DNA of 64,000 nt from Haemonchus contortus. Lineage: Eukaryota > Nematoda > Chromadorea > Rhabditida > Trichostrongylidae. Where the stretch lies: positions 8,139,374 to 8,203,373 of the forward strand of contig LS997567.1 in the NCBI GenBank assembly GCA_000469685.2, given 5' to 3'. This document shows, one piece after another, positions 22,280-34,073 of the stretch. How positions within the stretch are numbered: position 1 is the stretch's first letter; the number at the start of each line of letters is the position of its first letter. The notes beneath the pieces are model-generated. The model was not told the DNA's origin. It searched no databases and saw nothing but the letters and a program-made list of their open reading frames with translations. Both the position numbers and the translations under genes were made by a program.

Positions 22280-25200
22280 GCTATTTTTGATTACTGCGTA
22301 TACTTTACTGTGGCCATACTAGGTACATAGGAATTACCAGTTAGGAATCAGTTACAAAATAGTTCCAGAGACGTAACTTTTTCCAGTTCTGTTGATCGAC
22401 TCAGCAGCTATGGTCGGAATTTCCGTGATACGGCATTAATCTCGAGAGCTTTATGGATTATCAAACGGCCCCAACAAAAGTATTTATGTTCTTCTATGTA
22501 GTAGTAATAGTAGTAATCGTTGATGTTCTGTAAGAGGACGAACTTAACTTTGAGAATAATCTTTTCGCCTGTTATCTCTTTTCTCAGTACGAACCAACTA
22601 TAAGTGGCTCAAGAGCAAGTGACTACATTCCTCTAATTTTCCAGCTTCTCGGACATGATGTCAAGTTTTTTTTTACTTCGAAAATTAATTGGTATTAAAT
22701 TGACTAAGTGCACCCTAACCAAGAACTTGAAACGGGAACATAAATATGTTTCTGGCTATGCCGCCATGCATACATTATGTAAAGTTCCAATTAGGCAGTA
22801 GAGTAGAAAGGCCTACTGTGGCAGAAGGCATGTTGTAATCTAATGAAAAGTGAAAGTAATTAGTCAGTCAGCCGAAGGCATTCTCGCATAATTCGGAACA
22901 ACTGGCTGTGGTGTAGTACTGACTGGAAAAACTCCTCCCCTCTGGTAAATCAGGATCTTGTCATTTGAGCAGGTGCGAAGGAGGGCAACTGGCGTGGTCG
23001 AATTTTCATGTATCGATTTGCATTTATTTGCACCTTGAATCTGCGCTTCGTTGCCCTGCACTACTATTGTCTACGTATGAACTCCGCCACTAGTCACTCC
23101 GCCTCGACGACGTCTTCGTGAAGGCAGTGCATCATGCCCGACCATAGGAGACGCCTACTGAAAATTAGTGACTTCTGTCGACACTGAAATGAACGCCAAG
23201 AGAGCTAAATTGCTCGGTAAGTTTTCCGAACTTTCCTCATAATGAGTTTTTTTTTTCGAAAGCGAAATATTTGGGCATTCCCCCCTCTAAAATATGTTAG
23301 TTATGCCTTGCCTTAAGTCCGATTTTTGGACGGATATTAGTTTTTTTGAAAACTATTGAGATGGATATTGGCTTGCCAACTTTTGACGGAATGTAAACAA
23401 AGACTGCCAAGTCCGCTGTTATCTAATTTTTCATATTCTTTTCCTCTCCCTAAGTTCACCCATTACTGCAGAGTTTTCTCGATGCGTATTCGTACTGTCA
23501 CACAGGCGCGCGGCAAGCTCTTGGGCTGCGGCGCGTATGCGTGCGCGTGAAGGCCGCGGACGGCATAGTATACTTCAAATGATTTCCCGTTCTGATGGTA
23601 TGTTAGCTTTTTCGGTTTTTATTTGTTTTTGCGGCTATTATTATTTCAAGCAGTTTTTTTTCGTCACCAAAGAAACCTATTTCGTCGTTTGAATGCTTCT
23701 AACCTGTCTTGACGGTCTTAGTACTAATATCCGTAATCACATTTTTTTCCAAGTATACCGTATAACTCTTCAATCCCCTTGTGAGGTGGATCAAGAGGCG
23801 AGGAACTTTTCTGAGATTAAAGTGCTGTGGTTTCATGGAATTTTACAAAAAAATGAAAAGTTTAATAGTTCATCTGCTTCGAATTTTATGAGCTCTACTC
23901 GGCAACATGGGGCGAGTATCGATTGTATGCGCAGTACGAAGTATTGATTGTACGCGTGGCAATGTTTCCAAGTGCACTTCTGACCGCATTGTACATAGAT
24001 TGGATAACAGGGCAAACGATTCGATAGCGTGCTACCGTGTTGTCATGAAGTTCAATATTTAATTATTTTTTAAGTGATACCCTAACATATTCATCTCATG
24101 TTACTACCCTAGGTGACCACATCAGTAATACTTTACAAGAATGCCACATAGCACGATAGGATAGAAAGGTAGTCATTAAAGACTCCAGTTCCAGGATACG
24201 CCATGCACTCGCCTTTTTAGTTGTGATGAAATTCGAGTTCGTGTTTACGCTTAGCAATTGCTTTTTTACCCACTGATAGTCAGTGTTTTGGTCTAGATGT
24301 GGTTGAATTCATTGGATGTTCAATGTACATTATTAGTGGTATCATATGCCAAGCCTAATCTACGTTCTGATTTCTCGCAGGCTCTTCAGCCAACGGAAAG
24401 ATGGATTGGTCTGGTCTGATGACGATCTATCCAGAAATGCACTCTTCCATTGAATTTGTTGACTTTCCCATAACTCTCAAATAGCCAAAAAATACGACTG
24501 CTGGGAAATCTCTCTTTGAATATTTCTTTGGCTGAATTTGTTGGAGAATGTGGGGAACGCCGCCTGCGATCTTGGCCCACTTCTAAGAGGCGCCACAGAA
24601 GTTGGGCCGTTCCCGTAGTGCAAATGGAACACAGATTTTTCTGTTCTCTATGCACGGCAACACGACTCTCAGTTTTCTCAGCGAAATTTCATTTCCTCGA
24701 AGAAACGCTCTTCCTGATTTGATTTGTTTTGCTTTGTTAGCTGCTGATTATCGTCGCACTTCGAGACGTGAATGCTATCACAAAGAAATTGAGCTACGGG
24801 TAAAGCGTTCGGCCCCCGGAACATGTACTTTTCACGCAAAACTTTTCCTTTTCACAAGCAATCGAATAACACGCTGGACCATTTTCTTGGTGGGCCTGGA
24901 CCTAAGGACCCACCAACTGCAGGCCCCAGTACTTGTCGCCTATCAATATCATTTCGCGATAGTAAACAAGTGCGCTTTGTAATGTGAAAGTAGTGACGAT
25001 CCATGTTACCAATGCATAAACTCCCAATCACTGTCCAACTTGAAAAGTCAAAACGTTCCCGTCACCGTCTGGCTCAGGTGGTCGTCCCAAACGGGCTTCC
25101 TTTCAGGGACTAAGAAGGTTGGTGACCACCCGAACGCCAAGCGCGATGCCATCCTGTCTCGCAATTTTTAGAATGGCACATGCGCACCCTTCAATTTGTA

Positions 25201-25350
25201 GGTGCAGCTTTTCAAAGCCAATTTATGGCTGGCGGTCAGACTTTTTGGAACACATAACCCCAAAAGGGAACAGGAACAGATTCCGGTGTCATAACCAAAA
25301 GTTAGCGTATCGAAATTTCTGCTAACTACAAACGTATATGCCCGCTGTCA
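22280..25350. other. Stretch with few recognisable features
   Basis: Apart from the possible short exon at 23189 and a GC-rich patch near 23500-23565, I see scattered short open frames on both strands with no splice-consistent chain, and no repeat shared with the rest of the window. Confidence 0.5.
23189..23216 (+). CDS. Possible short first exon
   Basis: ATG in a good context (CTGAAATGAAC) encodes MNAKRAKLL and one extra base before a consensus GTAAGT donor at 23217. About 100 bases upstream are relatively GC-rich. A plausible partner exon at 23472-23597 has matching phase 1, but all three of its frames are open, so the join is uncertain. Confidence 0.22.
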
Positions 25351-25354
25351 CCAG

Positions 25355-25742
25355 GAGTTCACGGAAAAGATGGTTTTTGAGATCCTCTCCCCTCCCCCCC
25401 CCCCCCTAGGATGAATCCCTCGCCCCTAAGCATAGCACATGGGACATAGCCGAGTCAAAACACGACCTCGACAAAGGTGTTTAAGGGGCTCTAAAATCGG
25501 CTTGCCCTCCTTGCACACCTAAAAATGGTCGTGTTCTGACGGCCTGGACGAACAGAACGCTTATGTGAGGGACACCTAGACGGGCACAGACGCATAATCT
25601 TGCACGACACCCTTTCTTAAAATTATTTTGAAGCCTTATACCTTTGAAATCCGCCAAATTCAGCGCTTTCTTTCTACACCGTAACTTCCATGTCTCCATT
25701 TGAGCAAGGTACCTCGGACTTATCGTAAACTGCGCCTTTCAT
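25355..25742 (+). mobile_element. Family C, type 3
   Basis: Starts around GAGTTCACGG and ends CGTAAACTGCGCCTTTCA. Contains a 13-base C tract at 25394-25406. Confidence 0.75.
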
Positions 25743-28675
25743 TTCTGAAGAAAAGCTGGATCAAATCAAAAGTGCTGTTTTTGCCAATTTTGCCTGCAGA
25801 GGCTAGAATTTACTTCGTTTTCGATGAAACTAAAGCATTTGTACTCGAAGTCGATCATCTTTGAAACCACCATATCAGACTTGAAACTGAAGCTTCCGCA
25901 TACTTCTTCCCGCAGGCACATTCCCTATTTGCATAACTACTCTTTGAGGCTTATTGCACTCATCTACATTAGTAATATGGGCAAAGTTTATGGTACTGTA
26001 TTACTTTTTAAGATCTATCCTTTTTCATTCACTTCTACTCTGCTTATTCACTAAATGTTGGATTATTGGTTCCCGAACATTATAAGTGTAGAAATCCGCC
26101 TTGAACCAGAATTTGTTTGACAGCAGTCGAATAGTGAACCTATTAGCTGTCCCTAACTTGATGCTTCAGCCAACATTAGCATCTGTACTCGCTATCACCT
26201 CCCCTGCTATCAACCAACCTTCATTTTTTAATATTGCCGGGAATTTTCGTCTGGGATTTCATTTTCATTTGTCTTCGCTTTGTGGCCAGGTTTACCCTTT
26301 CAGGTCGTCATAGCATTCGCCATGATTTTGGCTCACATAGGCCGTTTAACTAAAATGGTCCGGAGCCGTTGAGGACCACGACGCTCAAGTTGTCGTTGTT
26401 GAAGGGACTTTTCCACTAATGTTGTCTGTTTCACAGCAAACACAGCAATCAGCCCAGGTCTACGGTTCTACAGCTGTTCTACGAAGATTGCGGTGTACTG
26501 TCTCGATTGACCGAGTATTAGGATAGGTAACTTCAATGAGCATGGGTTCATTTCGCCGTCACGGCATCTGAAAAGTCGTGTCTTCGGTTCTTAGGTCACA
26601 TCTCCTGAGTTCTTCCAGAACTTAAGTTCGGGTGCAACCGTCCGTGAGACAATTGTACTCGTAACAGAGAGTAACCTACACGAGTTATTGAATATTCGTG
26701 AGTTGTGAGGTCCTCCTTGACGGAAATGACCTCTGCTAAGCGAATCGTTATGTCTACAAAATCTTCCAGTACAACATCTTGGGTTTGACAAGTAATGCGG
26801 GAGGGGGGGGGGCAGGATACCGTATATGACCTCTGACTGGGCACCGAATTCCTCGAGGTATTGTCTAGTTGATTAATAAAAAGTATCAGGGTAGTAATGG
26901 AGGTAAAAAGGTTCTTCTCGCTGGTCTTCTAGACTCACCTCCAACTTTTCTAATCGAATTTGCCTGGGTTTTTCGGTTTTTACTCTTTTTTGATCCCTTT
27001 CACAATGCAACTCACCCGCAAAGCTTTATTTTTGGAACTGGGTTCCGATCGATAATGGGATTTTGCATACAAATCGGGCCAAACTGGTGTAAAACACTCT
27101 TTGAAGTTGTGAACTGCGAGTTTAAAAGGTTTCGATTAATTTTCAAGAACTCTCTTTAGGGCAAGGATAGGAGCGATGACCGGGAAAATGGATTCGGGGC
27201 AGGGTGATTGTACATAGACTTCAAGCCTTACAACTGGTTTCCTGAAAGTCAGAGGGTCCTGTTGATGAAAAATCGGTAGGGACAAATGGCGGGTATGCCC
27301 CTTAATTTTGCGGCGGTCACTCTTAGGCTCACTCTTAGGCTAATTTATGAAGTACTTTTCGAATGAATTTATTACTTACGAGTACAGATGTTCTCCAACG
27401 CAGTCCCAATGAAGCGTGTCGGAAACGCCCCATTTTTTCAAAAGGGAAACTTTAAATTTTGTTAATCCGAGGTGTGTGTGTCAGAGTGCTCTCACCAATT
27501 GCTACTACATAGTTACTTGGAGTAAGTCTCTGAAAAGCAGACGTTCGTTCGAAGGAAGTAAAAGTTGCACTATGCCACTCTAAATTGGCTTCACGCGTAT
27601 ATCATAAGGGCAAACTCTCTGACACATCGACGTCTTTCCATTAGGGAGTGTGGCAGTTTCGATTCCGCCCAATTACGCGTCACTTTTTCACGGCTGATTG
27701 ACTGAATACTATCTTTGAATTTTCTTTCGATGATTAATTAATTTCTCTAAAAAGTTCTGACACGCCTGCTCATTACTCTTTGGTAAATATGCAATTAGGG
27801 CTAAATCGCAGGGGCCATTTTGAATGCTGATTCCATTGTTTTTTTTATCATCGTCTGGCAATCTTTTCGTCTTTTCATATATTTTTTACTAGCACATTAC
27901 TTATATCTCTGACAGTAATCGTATAATAGAGCCTTTTATAAATTTTCCATGTATTGTTTAATTCACTATGAACTTTAATTCAACCTATTAGATTGCCTCT
28001 CATCCATAATTCACTACTCTTCTGGAAAAAACTCCTTTTCTATGACATTTTGAAATTGTCATAGAAACCAGTAATTTTCGAGTTCAATGGTTTTAGGGCC
28101 ATGGATTGAATGAAATTCTAATGGAGCAGTGCCCATAGGGTGTGAGTAAAAGGGCATCCTTTTCACTGAAATTGTAAAGGCCTTCAGCCTGCCATCGTTA
28201 TTGAACGCTAACGAACATTCCTATTTACAGAGGGCTTTTCTCTGTCGCATTATCGGTACAGTAAACTAGTTATTTTTCTTGAGAAATGAGTTTAGGCTGC
28301 TCCAGCCCGTGGCAGATCCTCTTTGTTATCATTTGATGTAAAAAGTTGGAATAGTGACTTTGATATCCGGCTTTATGGTTAGATATCGTGAACGGCAAGA
28401 CAACTACCTAGGACATCTAACTAATTGTAGAGACATTAGACTCGGCGAGGCAACTAGCCATGAATCAAACAGCAACTCGATCGATGGCGATCCTGAGCAG
28501 ATCGGGACTCCCTATGCAGCCCTGTGGTCTGAGTAGAAATATCTCCGTTTCTTTTTCGTTTCAATAGTCCTCTTTATTGGAGTGGTTTAACTTATATCTA
28601 CTTATGGTAGCAGTCCGCAGTTGCACCATCCGCACCACCCACTGTCTTCAGTGTCCTTGCCCAAGGCCTTCTTTT
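25743..28675. other. Mostly featureless stretch
   Basis: A minus-strand frame at 26596-26844 with DVVLEDFVDITIRLAEVISV looks coding-like but lacks splice support. The weak candidate at 28354 lies here. Nothing else is recognised. Confidence 0.45.
28354..28536 (+). CDS. Weak coding candidate
   Basis: A frame with MVRYRERQDNYLGHLTNCRD and the acidic tail ending PEQIGTPYAALWSE, followed by TAG. Composition looks coding. Only a weak acceptor (GGTTAG) is nearby and no partner exon was found. May be a retroelement fragment or chance. Confidence 0.18.
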   Translation: MTLISGFMVRYRERQDNYLGHLTNCRDIRLGEATSHESNSNSIDGDPEQIGTPYAALWSE

Positions 28676-28679
28676 TTAA

Positions 28680-28919
28680 CTCTTTGACGACAATGCTGAT
28701 TTCGACGTGACACGCCCACGGATCACGTTCCCCTCCTTTCGCGCGCGATGGCGCCCACCTGTGGGTGGAACTGTCCCAAGAGAAAATTCCCTCACTGGCT
28801 TACTGAATTCAGCAATTGGTAAGTAATAAGAAAGTATGGTAGCAACCGAAATTGGGTCCCATTGTTTCATGCGCCAGTCATAGTGGCCCACACCGGTGGG
28901 TGCCATTGTCGTCAAAGGG
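28680..28919. mobile_element. piggyBac-like MITE with TTAA target
   Basis: 240 bp with terminal repeats CTCTTTGACGACAATG and CATTGTCGTCAAAGGG. TTAA lies on both sides at 28676-28679 and 28920-28923. TTAA targets and termini beginning C-C/T-C-T-T-T are typical of piggyBac elements. No coding capacity. Confidence 0.85.
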
Positions 28920-29435
28920 TTAAGGCGCCGTATATGTGAAGGGTGGATGGAGGCGCCGTATGTGCGACACGGATGTCGAGGTAACCCCTTGTAGGGGAAC
29001 GGAATATTCACCCATTCCGGGTGGACGCGCGGCATTTGAAGTAGGGTAGATAAGTAGCTACCGCTGGTCCTGTTTTTCCAGTCTACTCGAGTCCTGTGCC
29101 CCTATGATAGGCGCTCAAATCAAAACGAATTTCGCCGCGTTTTCAAAAGGTTTTTCACGTTTTTTTTAAAACGAACCCAGAATTGGGTGAATGTACCTAA
29201 CCTATACCCCCCCCCCTTGTACCTGCTGTGAGTACGCAGTCACAGACTGCTATCGTGAGCAGATATAAATGCGACCTAGTGGTGTCATAAGATAGCACCA
29301 GAGATTAGTTACATAAATCGCTCGGTCAGAACTTCGCCTTAATAACAAGTTTTGAGCCTTACTCTTCCATATAGACGGTGAAATTTGGCACAAATTGGTT
29401 AATTACAATCAACGTGAAACAATTCGCGACGTTTA

Positions 29436-29459
29436 CCCCCCCCCCCCCCCCCCCCCCCC
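29436..29459 (+). repeat. 24-base homopolymer C tract
   Basis: Uninterrupted run of 24 C. Other C runs occur at 1014-1027, 4257-4268, 25394-25406 and 29207-29216, with G runs near 3959 and 47770. Confidence 0.9.
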
Positions 29460-30996
29460 ATTAGTTGAAGTGTGAAATCTCTATAATGAGCAGGATCCGT
29501 GAAACGAAATATGGACTTCGAGTTACTATAGTTAGATTTGGGGGTGTTTTCGTTGTGACTCAACACAGATCCACTCAACTCGCAAATCTATGCTAATGAA
29601 ATCAGCATGCGTGAAAACGTCTTCAGCGTAGGGACGTTCTCGCTTCACCCTGTTAGTCCAAGATGATAAGGACCCGCAATTCTTTACGAACGTTGTATGC
29701 ATGGCGCATTAGAGGGTTAGTAACAAAGCACCGGATACGTAACTTTTCACCAGCGACTTTTTGGCTTTTCATAAAGTGCCAACTAGGGAATACTACTGGA
29801 GAGGGAGAAGTGCCGGTGTTTACGTACATAATCACGTGATACGGCGCTGGGCTGCCCTTCAGCGTTTATTTCACAAGCCTCTTAAGGACATCTGTCCTGA
29901 CAGAGGCCGCTGCCCTTCCTTTTACCCTTAATTGGCTGGAGTTCATTACTTCTCGCGCTTACAGAAGAAAGGCAGGGGGTGTGGCTTTTCCACGAGTTTG
30001 GGCCCCGCTCTTCGTCCAAGGCGAAGGTCTTGGTAACACTGAGTTTTTGTTTATACGAATGGAGAGAGGAAATAGACGCGAAATATTCATTTTAATTGAT
30101 TTCTCTCCTCTCAGGGAAGGGACGAGGAACGGTGCCTCTGGTTAGAACCGCAACACTTCCACTCACTGTATTCTGCTCATGCCTCCACGAGGTCAAATAG
30201 GTCCGTGCAGTTTTTTATCAGCTGCATTACAACAAGGTAGCCAGCAAAGTACTGTTTTCCATTTCATTATGCAGTACTGTCCTTTTCCTGTTGGATTTTG
30301 TTAGTACTACGGTACATACATACATAAGTCGATACAGGGCAGTGAACTAGTGAAATGGCGCTGAAGATTGGGCAGAAGGAGCACCTCCGACGTGCTCTGC
30401 TTTCAGAGATAATGAAACTGGAAATGAGAATCTCGTCTGAGAAGGAGTTGCAAAGCTGAAAAATCCTACCAAAAATGGACTTTTCGCTTCGACAGCGGAA
30501 CCATCTGTTTCAGCAATGAGTTTCGCTCTATATTGTGCCAGTATCATTTGGTGTAGAGAATTCTTGGTCATTATTTAATTCATTAGGCAGATTTCTTCAA
30601 GTAAAACGAACTTACCAGTTAGTGCGATTTTCAAAATGTCTTCAAGCAAGATACCTAATAGCCTTATCTGACAATCTAGTATTTTCATAATTAATGATAG
30701 ACGCGTTTTGGACCATTTGGTTTTGGACCATCCTCGTTGGCTCGGATGCATGTCTATTGAAGTACAGGCTCAACAGCTCTTAAGCCTCCGTCCTCCCGCT
30801 TGATGAATGTTAGAGTAGCGGTCACAAAACCGTTTTTGTGCTTGAAAAGATCTGTTTTTAAGGCAAATTATACGACTCCACTAATGCACCTTGCAGCTTT
30901 GTAGGAAAGAAGTCATACGTGTAACCCACATAAAAAATACGGCTAATTGCAGCTAGAGTCGGTGCGTAGTTCCCCATTAATATTAGCTAAAATATT

Positions 30997-31029
30997 ATGC
31001 TAAATATTATTATTAATAATATTTAGCAT
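30997..31029. repeat. Perfect 15-bp-arm AT palindrome
   Basis: ATGCTAAATATTATT and its exact inverse are separated by three bases. Could be a small hairpin in RNA or remnant element termini; nothing further is seen. Confidence 0.8.
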
Positions 31030-31451
31030 GTGGTTGCACTAGCAGGTGCCAACAAATGCTCATATAAAAACGCCAAAAAAAAAAATGCAAAAAAAATCTG
31101 GCAGCAGGAAGGGGCGGGGCGGGGGTGTCCACGTCCCCGGCTCACCGACGGGAACAGCTGAGTGAAAACGTGAGCGGGGAACATGTTTCCCAACTTTTAA
31201 TTCGAAAGTAGCTCGAGGTGTCAGAAGAGTGAATTGAAATACATGCTGTATACTTTGACACACAATACCGTTTGTTTCTTTATACCAGTATATGCCCAAA
31301 CCGGTTTTAATAACTTCTAATTCGTCTGACCATTTTGACTGGGTACGATCCCAGAGGCCAATGGATATGAGGACAGGTTCTACGAATGCGATATCACGTC
31401 TAATTATCTTTTTTTATGGCGAAGGACACTTTCCTAGCTCTTCAACCCAAG

Positions 31452-31876
31452 GCTAATAAGAGGCATAGATCACGAGAATTTTGTGTTATCCTGCTAGAAT
31501 AAAATAATGGAATTATGGTGCAGAGTAATGAAAAAACGGTAAAAAAAGCGGAATTCGCCGAATTTTGAGGAATAAGCGCTTCAAACTTCAAAAAGAAGTA
31601 GGAAAAGGGTTGTACGAGATCATGTATTTGTAACCGTCTGGGTGTCTCCTGCATAAGCGTACTATTCGTCATCGTTCTAACGCTTCATTGTGATTGGTGC
31701 AGCCCAATAAGGTGGTCAAAACATGGCCACTTTTGGGTGCGCATGTCGGCGAAGCCTTTTTTGGAGCACTTATAGAGTCCAGTCGAGGTCGTTTCTCTAC
31801 CTGAAGTTATTCCACGCGGTGGCAGGTTACAAGTCCATCCTGAAACAATTTTTATCGCTAACCGCGCTTTTCAATA
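31452..31876 (-). mobile_element. Family C, type 3, minus orientation
   Basis: Reverse complement matches type 3 copies along its length, including GGCCACTTTTGGGTG, GGTCGTTTCTC and the terminal TTTTTATCGCTAACCGCGC. An open frame through its right half is therefore repeat sequence, not an exon. Confidence 0.78.
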
Positions 31877-32811
31877 GCTGCATTTCCACAACAGGTATGT
31901 GCAATTCTGAGTTGCTTGATCTGATGTCAACTTCCAAACGTATGCAGCTTGGATAATGAAGCACGCGCCTGTTCGTAGTGAAATATATATCCCCTCAAGT
32001 GATATTCTGCTTATTTTACACCACCTTTTCCCTCCCATACTCATTTTTTCACTTTAAAATGATGCCTTTCTTTCAAGCTGTATGTAAACGCCTTACAGCC
32101 TTGCTTTCTACCATTTCAGAAGCTGTGCGGGGTCAACTACAATCCATCAAAAATAACCAAATAGTTATAAACTACAATGACTGTCGGAGCTGAGTAATGA
32201 CTAAATCCCAGTTATTTAGCGAAATCACAGAAATGTACCAACTTTTATCGAAAAAAGCGGGTTAAACAGTAAGGGTTCGTGAGGTTTTTTGCCCATTCGC
32301 AACAGCTACATTTTGAAAATGTCATACTTGTTTTCGGCATATGTTAGAGATATTTGAGAACATAAGGTCATTGCAGGTCCACCAAAAGACCTTGTTTATG
32401 TCCAACTTCTCGAAAAACTAGTAAACACGTGATCCCGGTGAGGTTTATCTTGGTGTCTTGGCTGCTATTTTTGACGTCAAGAATAACGTTCGTGTCAGAA
32501 CTGGCCTTATTTCGCGGAACCCATAAATCTCGAAATAAAAAAGAATAGGAAACAATCTACTGGCCGTGATGAATGGGCAATAAGTTTTTTGATAAGTTCC
32601 GTTTGCACTTCACTTTTGGGTTCCCAACAAATTCTTTAATACCTACTCTTAGCACGATTTTTGGAAATTTCTGATGGGAGCTTTTAGGGCAGCTGTTCGA
32701 GGAGGGTCACTTCATCAATTCGGAACTGGTTGTTTTCAGATACTCATCATAACTTCCAAACAAATAGCGTTGAAAAAACAAAAGTCTTAAAATTTGCTGA
32801 AAAAAGAAGTG

Positions 32812-34073
32812 ACTGGGTCGCCCGGAAAGTCACCGCCGATTTTTGAGTTATCTTTGAAGGAAATCTTCTAGAAGTTCAAATCCATTCATTAAACACCGTA
32901 TCGCCCATTCTGTTCGGTAACCACTTTCCACTTCATAGAAGGTTCTAGACTTAGAATCGAAAAACCCTCTGAGGTGCTTTTTGCAGTCCTCTAGTAGATT
33001 GAACGGTTTTCCATTCAAAAGTTTGCAGAAACCTAAAGAAGTGGTAGTCTGTTAGTGCTGTATCTAGACAATATGGTGGGCTTGGTACGACATCCCAAAC
33101 AAGCTCCAGCAATTTTTGACGAATGACCAAAAATGCGTGTAGTCTAAAGTTATCTTGTTGGAAGACAACGCCCTTACGATTGGCCACTTCTGGGCGCTTC
33201 TGGCCTATCGCTGCCAATAAATTATTCAGCTGAGTACAGTACCTTCCCATACTTATCGTTCGACTATGCGGCAACAGCACATAATGAATGATTGTCCTCC
33301 AATCCCACCAGCAACACAGCATAATCTTCCTCACCTGGATTTTGACTATTGGAGTAGTTTGGGAGGGCTCGCTGAGAAGCGGACGCGATCGTTTCCGCTT
33401 CACGTTGTAGTACGCGACCAACTTTTTGTCCCCAATTTTCATACCTTTCTCAGAAACAGCTCATTTTTGTTTCGTTTTAGCAACGAGTCGCACATGGAGG
33501 CGCGGTCCATCACATTGCGCTCGCTCAGTTCGCGAAGTGTCCAAACATGAAGGTGCGTAACAAAACCAAGTCCCAGCAAATGATCATGGATGGTTGATTT
33601 CGAAATATTCAGTCTTCCTTCTATTCCACGAGTAGTGATTTGCCGATCCGTTGCGATTGAGATTTTGATTTTGTCGTTTTCAACTGGTGATAGCCTTCCT
33701 GAGCGTTGCCGACTTTCGAGGGTGAATTCACTCTGTTTAAATTTTGCAAATCACTCGCGTACTGTACGCTCCCCTAGAGCATGTAAATCCAAAGGTACCA
33801 AATCTTTCTCGCGGCCTGAGCCGCTTTCTTGCCCCTGCGGTAGAGGAAAAGCATCAGGCGCCGCAAATGCACGCAATGATCCTCGGATTCCACACGGGTC
33901 CTATACAGGCAGACTTTGAAGAACGTTAATAAAGCTTGAACCGGTATATCATAGAGGAGGGTTACCCCTTTCAAAAAATACATGGTTTTATGAGTTCATG
34001 TTATTGATCTTTTGGGCAACAGTTGATAAACACGGGGTGTCGAAAATCGGTGAAGATTTTCCGGACAACTCGA
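32812..34073 (-). pseudogene. Decayed mariner transposon
   Basis: A mariner transposase is readable on the minus strand in broken frames. From the N-terminal side it gives HLRRLMLFLYRRGKKAAQAA, then degraded segments, then YYNVKRKRSRPLLSEPSQTT and MLCCWWDWRTIIHYVLLPHS. GVVFQQDNFRLHA holds the second catalytic Asp and LDTALTDYHFFRFLQ the third, fitting a DD34D enzyme. Many stops and frameshifts are present, so it is dead. Inverted repeats are recognisable: GTCGCCCGGAAAGTC at the left and, inverted, GTTGTCCGGAAAATC at the right. The span of about 1.26 kb equals a full-length mariner. Cecropia/mellifera-like affinity is suggested by the WWDW and HYVLLP wording, not tested. Confidence 0.9.

Larger units (their letters stand above)
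28924..31451. other. Mostly featureless stretch
   Basis: Contains the 24-base and 10-base C tracts, the AT palindrome at 30997 and an A-rich tract near 31074-31096. No supported gene. Confidence 0.5.

Noticed and set aside
23472..23597. Exon with matching phase to the short exon at 23189.
   Set aside because: All three frames are open in this GC-rich patch, so the phase match carries little weight.
31723..32193. Apparent two-exon gene end: a frame ending at GTATGT (31895) that joins in phase to a short terminal exon at 32120-32193.
   Set aside because: The upstream part is sequence of a minus-strand family C repeat, recognisable end to end, so the open frame is repeat-derived and the phase match is probably chance.
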